Notes under the pieces: generated by a model
Seen by the model: only the letters and a program-made list of their open reading frames with translations
Told to the model about the DNA's origin: nothing
Databases searched by the model: none
From: Tolypocladium sp. Sup5 PDA-1
Lineage: Eukaryota > Ascomycota > Sordariomycetes > Hypocreales > Ophiocordycipitaceae
Length of the DNA stretch: 64,000 nucleotides
Direction: 5' to 3'
Assembly (NCBI GenBank): GCA_000750105.3
Contig: JPHH03000020.1
Coordinates: 124,001-188,000, forward strand
Program-made: the position numbers and the translations under genes
Part shown: piece after piece, positions 55,280 through 64,000 of the stretch
Layout of the letters: each line of letters opens with the position of its first letter
Numbering within the stretch: the stretch's first letter is position 1

Positions 55280-56438
55280 ATGGAGGTCTCAAATCCAAGA
55301 CGGGTCCTGGCCGTGAGCCTGGACAGGCAGGCGGACCATCTAAGCAGGGTCATCAAAGGTGCGCATGCGCGTCCATGTCATCTTGCGCAGCTCACTCACC
55401 ATCACACCGCAGACCTCACCGGCTCAGCGCCGAAGCCGTCCTCGACCTCCCTCGCCGGCACGACGCACGACCTCGCGCTCAAGACGCAGTACTACAGCGC
55501 CACGGTGCCCGTGTGGCTGGACCTGGTGGCCGCGCCGGGGGACTGGGCGGCGTCGTTTCTGTCGGAGGAGGCGGGCGAGGTGCTTGCCGTGCTGGGGGGG
55601 TTGGTTGTTGTATTCGCCCTGCCTGCTGCTCCCCCTCCTCCTGCTGCTCCTCTTACTGGTAGTGGTGGTGGTGGTGATGATGATGGTGCTGGCGCTGCGC
55701 GGGAGCTGATCCACCAGGTCGGCCGCGTGGTCGGCGAGGGGCTCGGCGGCTGGGAGTGGGACGGCGTGCGACTGGCGGTGGGCGTGGGCGAGAGCAAGGA
55801 CGCGGAGGAGTGGGACGAGCTGTGTGCGGAGGCTGGGATGGAGTTTGTGCAGGTCGGGGGCGGCCAGCAGCAGCCTGGCCTGAATGAGTTTGGAGGTTCG
55901 TGTCCACAGCCCTCATCGACACAACACAAGCGACGTGCCTAACAAGTCAACAGAGAAGACGGGCATCGCGCGCGTCAAGGAGGCGCTCGAGTCCAACGAC
56001 TGGGCGCAAGCAGACGCCGCCTCCGCGCTGTCCGACTTTGGCGACTTTGAGGCCGCGCAAGAAACGCAGCTCGACGGCAAGGACCTGGACCCGGAGAGCC
56101 TCGACTTTGGCTTCGACAGGGCGGACTTTGAGGGGCTGAAGGCGGCTATTTGGAGTTCCGGCCAGGATGAGCACGGCGATGCGGACGCTGCCAAGATGGA
56201 CGACAAAGACAGCAAAGGCGAGGACAGTAAGGCAGACGACGCCGGAAAGGAGATGCAACAACAACCGAAGAAAAACGACGACGACGCGGAAGAGGGCCTG
56301 GACGACGATGACGTGGTCAAGGTGGAAAAGATGATGCGCAAGCTGCAGGCCGTGAGGGATGCGGGCGCGGGGGTGGGCGAGGCGCAGAGGAGGAAGATGG
56401 CGGCCAAGGCGGTGGCGGAGGTTATGAGGGAGCTGTGA
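55280..56438 (+). CDS. Alpha/gamma-adaptin-binding protein p34 / IRC6-like
   Basis: Model join(55280..55358, 55413..55895, 55954..56438), 348 aa. Homologue of mammalian AAGAB (p34) and yeast Irc6, cytosolic factors that bind clathrin adaptor subunits and assist AP complex assembly and vesicle traffic. The Rab-like N-terminal domain starts ILAV-like (RRVLAVSLDRQ). Intron 1 joins VIK to DLTGSAPKPSS. YYSATVPVWLDLVA and a degenerate Ala/Pro/Gly low-complexity insert follow. Intron 2 restores EFGEKTGIARVKEALESNDW, a family signature. The C-terminal part is acidic and helical (DDDDVVKVEKMMRKLQAVRD), as in family members. Intron 1 is a multiple of three, so retention would keep frame. Confidence 0.88.
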
Positions 56439-59400
56439 TGAGGCTGAGGCTCGGAATGAATATCGGGCATGTCCATGAGCACACGTCTGCTGGACCATGG
56501 GGCTCTCGGATGGGTATTTGAGCGCCAGCAGCATGTGTTCCGGCCAGGACGGATAGCGGAAAGGGGCTGGAGACACGATACGCGGCATCAACACGGCTAC
56601 ATCTGCTGGCGATCCGCTCATCAAGCGCAGGAAGTAACATATTCACCACTCCTCCACACCGTATCAGGCCAAATACGCCACGAGTGGTTGGAGTCGGTTC
56701 TGCTGCGGGCGACGTGCCACAGGTCCAGATACGCCGTGCAGCCATACGACAAAGACAGGGGGGGGGGGGGTTGTCGGACTTGAGGATCCAATAGCACACT
56801 TCTATATATACCCAATGCTGGTCTTCATGGCCGCAAATAGAGAGGCAGCAGACCGGATGATGCGAGCCGTCGACCCGAACCCCTGACTGCACGCGGCGCC
56901 TAGACATTCATGCTGCCAACACCATGTCGTAGCAGGCGGCGCAGCAGTACTCAAGGAGGCGGGGCTGTAGTTGTACGCCCATCAATGGGGTACAGTGCTG
57001 GTGAGATTCAAGGAGTCGAGCCTGTCGAGAGGCGAGTAAGTCCAACATGCCGTCGCCCCGTGCCTCGCCCGTCATCTGAGCGGGCCGCCGTCTCTCCCAA
57101 CAGCGGCTCCGCTGCTTTGTCCAGAAGAAGAAAAAATGCCACCATTTATCTGGCGTCGTGGTTCTCATTCTTGTCCATAGGCCCGGTCCTAGCTATAATC
57201 ACGGATTCCCTCCGTTAAACACCATTTCCTCTCCCGAGCTCGTATCGCGACTATTCCCCGGGGGGGGGGATACTTCAGCTGCGTGTTCGAGCCGGGAACT
57301 GCTTGCGTCCCTGCAAAGCTACGGTTTTTGTCGTTGGGTAAAAGTTGCAGGCGACGCGATGTGTGGTGTGAGTGCGGGCTGCAGAGTGCCGAGCATCACT
57401 CGCCATCACTTACACGGCAGACTGGCAATGGACCGTTTTTTCTTCCCCTTACTTAGCCTAACTAGAAGGCCCTTTGTTCCCATGCGCTTGGTCATTCGAA
57501 TAATCCTGTATCTGCAGCCCAATCTGCCCTGGTTCATGAAAAGCACTCTTGCATTCATCCTGTCCATGGGAGCGACTCGACGAACATCGGCCACTACTAG
57601 CAGATTTTCAATGCCTAGAGTCCTTGAAAGTAAAATTAGTATTTGAAAACTACTGATCCAGACCCAGGACTACAAACAGGCCCTCAAATGCAAGCTACAA
57701 CTTCCAGGATGAATGGGGGCAGTCTGGTGAGGCTCTAGGGTACGGTGGGATATCCACGGGCTTGGATTTCCTAGTCGAGACATGACCATGGCTCAACCCT
57801 CATGCGCAAAGTACCTGCAGGAACCGACGTCAACAACCCGCATTGAGTAGATGATGCATGCGACCGACGAAGAACAAAGCCGTACTGCTTCATTGAAAAG
57901 CAATGTGCTGTCAGTCAGTGAGAGGGCAGACCACATGATGCGGAGCACGGAGTCGGCCGGGCATCGACGCTCGGCGTGCATGAGCGGCTAATCGAGCCGT
58001 TTGACAAAGTCAGCTTCCTCTAACAGCGAGCCAGGGAACTCCTATGCTGAGAGCTAAAAAGAGCGGCATGACTGCAACGATCAAACTTGCCTAGGCAAGC
58101 TAAGGAACTAGGATCCCTAGCTGAGCCAAAGACAATGGGGCTCTAGACTCTCGACGCCACTCGTTCACGCGCCTGGTGCTCCGTAGACGCCCAAACAAAG
58201 CGTATCGGGAGACAAAAAGGGGGGCCGAGCCACACGCATCGCCCGTTCCGTGTTGCCGCCGGCTGACCACATGAGACGGCAGCTGAGTCAGGAACACCAG
58301 CTCGAGGATCACGATTCTCAGCCCGTCGTCCACGGTTCTCGCCGTCAACATGTCCCGAAAAACAAGCGCGCAGGTTGTCCAAGGTTCCGTGCTCGTAGAG
58401 ACTGAGAACCTCGAAGAAGGGAAAGGAGGCCCGGGACCCGGTCCGGCGCCGGCTTGGCTTCTACCCAACAGCTCCAGGAGCAAAGAGCCAAGAGCCGATC
58501 GCCTCCTAAGCTGCTTTGGGCGAGGAGCGCTGGGAGGCATTGTTGCGGCGGTAAAACACGATGGGACCGTGATGCGAACGCGATGGCATGTGGCCGTTGG
58601 GCGGAGCCGGCGCTTGGCGCTGGTTGGCCGGCTGGGCATGGCTGTTGCGAGGCACAGACAGGGTCCTAGTCAGGGGTAGAGGAGGTTTTGGTGGTGGGGT
58701 GGCATGGGAATGGCGGAGAAGCACTGCATCAGTCTCAGCGGGCGCCGCACTGTGCTGTCCCTGGCCGACTGGCTGCTGGAGCTGGATGCGGTGCGAGTTG
58801 AGTGCGCGAGTGGCGTGGTGAGCCAATCCAGAAGCTCGAAACCGCATCGAAAGGCGCAAAGGAGACGGAGGCTGCTCGTTGGGGCGCAGGCTGGCAAGTC
58901 GGAACCCAGCCGGCGGCCACGCTCACGGCCGGTGGCAAAGCCCAGACCAGTTCTAGCTTGTCAGTCATCCAGGAGCTGCAAAGCAGTGACCTGCTCTTGT
59001 GACCAGCAATTGCAGCGATCGACAAAGCTTGGCGCGGAGCATCTTGGCTTTGCCACCGGCGCATGCTGGTGCTTGTTGGTGCCGTTCCAGAGCGCCGTTG
59101 ATGGTTGCAAAGGGACAGGCCGTTGGCTGGTTCATCCGATGACAACAGGTGACAACCAGGCGCGGAGAAAGGGTGAGAGCAGGATCGCCGCGGAAGATGC
59201 ATATCAAACGCACTTCGACCATCGTCTGCAACAGCTCGTCTGACGTCTGCCATAATCGTCGGTCAGATCAGACGGCCGTTGCGCACCTGTCCTCGTACTT
59301 GTCTGCGTGTGTTCTTCGTACCACGAGACAGCCCAAAGCTAGAAGGATGCGACAAACGAGGGCGTTCTCCTGTCTCTGAGATGTTGGGAGCGTCTGGCCT

Positions 59401-59764
59401 GGCTTGGTCGAGTCCGACTGTGACCAGGTCAGGGGCCGCACTGTCCAGGCCCGACACGCCCCACTACATGACGATAGGGGCGCATTGGCGAGCGAGGCTA
59501 CTGCAGGAACAGGGCGGGCCTGGGCTCTTGTGGCCTGTGGTTTGGGTTTCGTTTGTGGGATGTGAGTTGGGATCAGTCAGAGCTGGAGGGCTGTCGCTCG
59601 AGGTTTGCGCGTGATGGATACATAGATGGAGGCACCGACATGGCTGGGCATCGGGACGGGAATAACCTGCAACGTCGAACGACAGGGAAGGCGCTGCTGA
59701 CTGTGCATGAGGATGACACGAGGGCGTGCCTTCCGTCATCGCGACTGCTATAATTAACGAGGTG

Positions 59765-60029
59765 CTCCGTAGTCCGTAGTCCGTACTCGTACTCTGTAGT
59801 CCGTACGAGTAGCCGCTTCCCTTGGAACGCGTTGCACGTTTTGTTTCGTCTTGCTCGTCGCACAACAGCAACAGTCGCGCATCCAACCAACGCCGATGGA
59901 CCCCGCTGTCGTCAGGTGTTTCTGATCTGATGCTCGCCTGGGCTACCCCTTTTCCAGGCGTCGATCCCGCTTTCAAGTATGGACTACGGACAAGTACATA
60001 CGGAGTAGTCCGTAGTCCGTACTCCGTAC
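59765..60029. repeat. Clusters of GTAGTCCGTA / TACGGAGTA short repeats
   Basis: Two dense clusters of the same 8-10 base words, in direct and inverted orientation, at 59765-59812 and 59983-60029. Confidence 0.7.
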
Positions 60030-60246
60030 ACTATCGGCGGTTGACGGTTGAGGCCAAGATGGCAGTTCTTCGAGAGCATTGGCAACCACGTATGGACCAT
60101 CAATGGCAACCCCCGTCGGCCAGATGTCGTCCGGCCGCATTCGCGACATGAGTTGACGAGAGGTTGCGGGGGGATCGACGCCCGAGGGCTGAACTGCGCC
60201 ATTGCGTCAACGATGATGTGAATCGAGGGTCCAAGCCGCCTCGTGG

Positions 60247-60271
60247 ATGGACGGACGGACGGACGGACGGA
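60247..60271. repeat. (GGAC)n tetranucleotide repeat
   Basis: About six perfect GGAC copies in a row. Confidence 0.9.
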
Positions 60272-62357
60272 CTGCAAATGAAATGCCTTGCGGCTCCCCG
60301 GGTCGGGATCTGTACATAAATTGACCGTGGCACGTCCCGGGACTGCGAAAGCAATTCCCACCCCCGGTCGTCCACCAGGTCCTTGCACGCGCGGATGCGA
60401 TGCTCACCTCCAAATCGACCCGTCAGGTGCCGAGCCCGGGCCCAGGGGAAAAGATTCCCGGGGACCAACTCGTCTGTGCCCATCATGCCCGAGACGTGGG
60501 TGCACAGGGGCGCCCTCACCGCGGTCAAGACGATGTTCGTCTGGCGCACTCGAGGCGGTTCGTCGCATGGAGTTCGTCGTCGCAGTTCGCCGCTGCTCGT
60601 CTCTGCCAACGCTTGGCCGCCGGAGAGAGTCATGCACGACGCGGATCCCGCATGTCTGCAAACCGCCGCCTGTCACGGGCAGACGGGGCTGGATGGCGAG
60701 AGGGTCCCTCGAGGCCAGGGTCTCCAGAGGCGGTCAAGGATCCGCGATCAGGCTGCTGTCTTGGGCCTTGCAAGGCATGCATGAAGCCCCAGTGACTCGA
60801 GGCCGATCCAGCTGCTGGCCATGGACGCAGGTCCAAGACAAAAGAGGGGGTACTGTCGGGCTCTGCCTCTGGAGTCTCTGGAGAGACTCGCGAGCACGCG
60901 TCGCAGCAGGGGCTTGTGGTCGACTTTGGTGAAGCTGCGACGATGCGAGTGCGTCGACGGCCATCGCCCAGCGCGTGGCCTGTGAGACGGACCGAGTGCC
61001 TTGCCTCCTTGCCTCTGGCTCAGCTCCCCGGGTGCATCACCACCGAGCCTCTCCAGAGCCCCATCATCGTGGTCGACTACCGTGCGAGGCTAGCGCACAT
61101 ACGTGTTCCCACTTGGCTGCAGACAGATGCACGATGTCAGACAGGGCCAACAGCCGCTTGTTGCTTTTTCTTCGCCAACCCCAGCCCGTCCGACATCATC
61201 GACGCACAGGCTCACGGCCAACGCGCCGCCTGCAACATCCGCACTGTACGACGGCTGCTGCAACGCAACGGTGGCGCGTCGAGACGCTGAGCGGCGCTAC
61301 GGGTACCTTGCATTGGGCCTGCAGCCACCACGAAATAGTGCGCACACCGTGCTTCTGGTTGGCTCCAGGCGACGACATGTTGCCCACCTCGACAAGACGC
61401 GATGCTGCCACTCGTGGCTCAACTGCTGGCACAATCGCCCGCGCTGGGGGCAAAGGCTGACGAGCCAGGCCGAGACACTGTCCTCTGGCGACATGGGGGT
61501 TGACGTCGGACGATCATGTGCCGTTTGGACGGTCGTGGAAGCTCCAGCTCCCTGCTGCGGCTTTCTGGATAGGAGTCGAAGCCGCAGCAAGCGCCAAGCC
61601 GTCTGCTGTTCGTCGGTGGACCGTTTCTGCTCGCAAACAGGAGGCTGCTCTTCTCTCACACCAAAAAGTCTCATCCTATCCCGTCTCAGTCCCGCATGCG
61701 CTGCGAGAGCGTTTGGGAGCCGGACGCAGACGACGGGGGTCCTCGCGCACGAGGCTCCACGCGCCTGAACTCGTTGGTCTGGTCTGCTCTCGTCTGCCGC
61801 AGTTGAAGGATCCATCCTTGCTCGTTTGTCCCATCTGTGCCATCACCGCCAATCGCCCACCACCCACCTGGGCTGTTCCCAGCGGCGGCATCGTGGCCGC
61901 GTGAAGCCCACTCGCGCCCACCCGCCATCCGATCCCACACACGCCCAGGCAACCCGAACCTTCGCCGTGCCCTCACCTCCCACCCCAGTCCCGGTCGCAG
62001 CAGTTGCAGATTGTGTGCAGCCTCCATCCTCCCGACGAGCTCCGTACTCGTCAGGCAGACGCTGCGCGAACCGTGGCTGTTTTGGCGCGAGCTGCTAAAA
62101 ATGTCTGGTCCCATCCATGCATGTCGACCAGTTGTAGCCGCCCAGGAGGCCCCCGGGTTAGCGACCGAGCGAGCGGGTTAGCACCGGTACCGTCCAGTAC
62201 CTGGCGGGCGACCACGCCGTGGGTGCGGACGGGGCTGCGCAACTTGTAGCCGCCTCGTACCCCACCTCACAGCGCCAACAGCGCAGCCGACCATTCAACG
62301 GTGCAGCAGAGCGCAGTCGGCGGATGCAGGCCTGGCCCAGCGAGGTGCGGGCGAGCG

Positions 62358-62402
62358 TTGGGGTGCTGGGGGGCGCTGGGGGGCGCTGGGAGGCGCTGGG
62401 GC
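62358..62402 (+). repeat. G-rich direct repeat with quadruplex potential
   Basis: Four to five units of GGGG(GG)CGCT give more than four G-runs of three or more bases within 45 nt, about 700 bases upstream of the homeobox ATG. Confidence 0.65.
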
Positions 62403-63093
62403 AGCCTGTGTCGTTCCTTTCCCGCTAACCGCCCCCGTGCCCCCCCCTCCACCTCTGACCTCTCCCGGGCGGGCTGCTGCTGGGCCCTCTCTGCGCTCTC
62501 TGCGCTGGCCAGGGCTAGGTTCCCTTATTCCCCCCGTCCTCCCGTCCTCCGTTTTCTCTCTCCCCCATCGTCATCCTCCTCACCACCGTCTCTTCCTCTC
62601 CTCCCCCGTCCCCCTTCCCCGGGTCTTTTTCTTTCCTTTCCAGTCGCTCTCTTGTTCTTCAGAAGCCAATTCGGTTCCCGTCACTCCTTCCGGGACCATT
62701 ACATTCATTCGGCTCGAACCCACCTACCGACGCCGCCCCGACCGACGTCTCCGCGATCCCACCACTCCTTATCCGCACGCCCGGATCTGGGACGACTCTC
62801 TTTATTTCTAGGAGCATCCAACTTTCGCTACTTTCCCTACCTATCCGCACCCTTGACCGTTCGAAATTTTGTATACGTCCTTTCGCCTCTCTCGGCCCAC
62901 CACGCTTCCCCGACACTCGACCCTCCCCACGATCCGCGCCTTGACCCCTAACCGAATCGCCTGCCCCTGACCGCGATCCGTCCGACGTCACCGACGGGCC
63001 ATCAGGGCTTGCAGATATATCAGGACCGGGCTAGACGACGGCTTCTCACCACCTAGCAGCTCCCATCACCCAGCAGCTCTGAACTGATCCGCA

Positions 63094-64000
63094 ATGGCGA
63101 CCGAGGTCGAGCAGCCGATGGCTCTTGGCCCAGCGGCCCCCATCCCCGCGCCCTCGAGCTGCAACGGGACGCCGACGTCTGCCACGGCCTCGACGCCCAA
63201 CGCAGCCGGCAAGCAGTCACCCACCCAGTCCACATCGAGCGCCAGCGGGCAATCGTCCAACTCGAAGCGCCCCCCTCGAAAGAGCACCCTGACGCAGCAG
63301 CAGAAGAACCAGAAGCGGCAGCGGGCGACGCAGGACCAGCTAACGGTCCTCGAAGTGGAGTTCAACAAGAACCCAACTCCCACTGCCAACGTCAGGGAGA
63401 AGATTGCAGACGAGATCAACATGACGGAGAGATCTGTACAGATCTGGTTCCAGAACAGGTACGGTAATCCCCCAGCTCGTCATGCACGCATGCCGCTCGC
63501 GGACGCGACGCTAAGTTTTGCCATCTTGACAGACGCGCCAAGATTAAGTTGTTGGCAAAGAAGAGCTTGGAGACCGGCGAAGACATCGACTCCATTCCCG
63601 AGTCGATGCGGGCTTACCTGGCCATGCAGGCAATGGAGTCGGGCAAGGGCCTCGGTGGAAGCTATCTCGGCCGCACCGGACTCTTGCCCTTTGGCCACGG
63701 CGGCATGCTCCTCGGCGGTGATGGGGGTGCCCAGGGCAAAGTTTGTGAGTCGCCTTCATCACCCCATGCTAACAGCTCCATTAGTCGTGGGCAAAGACTG
63801 ACGTCCATTTTCAGTGATTCATCATCTCACCTGCCGGTCGCTCAGCATTGGAAAGTGGACTCGAGTTGGACAAAATACCATGGATCTCATCATCTTCTAT
63901 TCGCCTGACAAGTGCACCATGACTTACTACATCAACAACGAGCAGGCTGGGTACAAGATCGAATACCCCTTTTCCTACATCAAGAACATTTGGCTCGAGA
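63094..64000 (+). CDS. Homeobox transcription factor (5' part, runs off the window)
   Basis: Model join(63094..63458, 63533..63744, 63815..>64000). A TALE-unlike, 60-residue homeodomain starts near residue 70 (QKRQRATQDQLTVLEVEF) and has recognition helix RSVQIWFQNR joined over intron 1 to RAKIKLLAKK, giving the canonical WFQNRRAK. A Ser/Thr/Pro-rich leader precedes it. After intron 2 a second conserved block begins (LTCRSLSIGKWTRVG, LIIFYSPDKCTMTYYINN), as in fungal Phx1/PAH1-like homeobox regulators. A nuclear developmental or stress regulator is inferred from family. The 3' end, and therefore full length, is outside the window. Confidence 0.9.

Larger units (their letters stand above)
56439..63093. 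other. Long gene-free stretch, 6.7 kb, upstream of homeobox gene
   Basis: No supported coding gene, although many chance open frames exist in this GC-rich DNA. Visible items: a 13-base G run at 56758-56770; clusters of GTAGTCCGTAGTCCGTAC-type repeats at 59765-59812 and 59983-60029; a (GGAC)n minisatellite at about 60247-60271; a G-rich direct repeat at 62358-62402; and a long C/T-rich leader at 62420-62720. The size suggests a large regulatory region or non-coding transcripts. Confidence 0.5.

Noticed and set aside
1..64000. CRISPR array, insertion sequence or complete transposon
   Set aside because: No regularly spaced repeats, transposase, reverse transcriptase or long terminal repeats were recognised on either strand.

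Overview
The window is GC-rich nuclear DNA of a filamentous ascomycete. Genes carry short GT-AG introns of about 50-100 nt, often with CTAAC/CTGAC branch sites. Two nuclear-type tRNA genes are present, and the families are typical fungal ones (Zn2Cys6 regulator, ABC-C pump, homeobox factor, STAND/ankyrin proteins). The class Sordariomycetes, probably Hypocreales, is an inference from protein style only. No mitochondrial, bacterial or viral segment and no CRISPR array was seen.

Layout. 0-10 kb holds metabolic and detoxification genes: a secreted carboxylesterase, a zinc alcohol dehydrogenase, tRNA-Ile(UAU) with an intron, a DJ-1/Hsp31-type protein, tRNA-Gly(UCC), and an MFS transporter with one splice junction that does not resolve. 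9.8-21.4 kb is an accessory island. It has a large minus-strand STAND-like locus (alpha/beta-hydrolase-like N-terminus, degenerate NACHT-like core, about 20 ankyrin repeats, C-terminal ZZ finger). Divergent from it are an unrecognised acidic protein and an ankyrin plus subtilisin (S8) protein. 22.5-29.9 kb holds a 7-TM protein, a phosphosulfolactate synthase-like enzyme, a decayed ABC-C relic, TAF6 and SDH3. 32.7-35.3 kb holds a Zn2Cys6 factor with a polyglutamine tail. 37.3-39.4 kb is a broken homoaconitase gene. 39.6-43.1 kb holds a head-to-head tRNA isopentenyltransferase / SEC61-alpha pair. 47.5-56.4 kb holds a full-length ABC-C transporter, an orphan single-TM protein and an IRC6/p34-like adaptin-binding protein. 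The right edge has the 5' part of a homeobox regulator.

Long gene-free stretches lie at 29.9-32.7 (one weak ORF), 35.3-37.3, 43.1-47.5 and 56.4-63.1 kb. They carry microsatellites, short palindromes of the GTACGGAGTAC type and local degenerate duplications. Most genes are unrelated single genes. The plausible functional grouping is the 9.8-21.4 kb island, which combines architectures used in fungal NLR-type self/non-self recognition.
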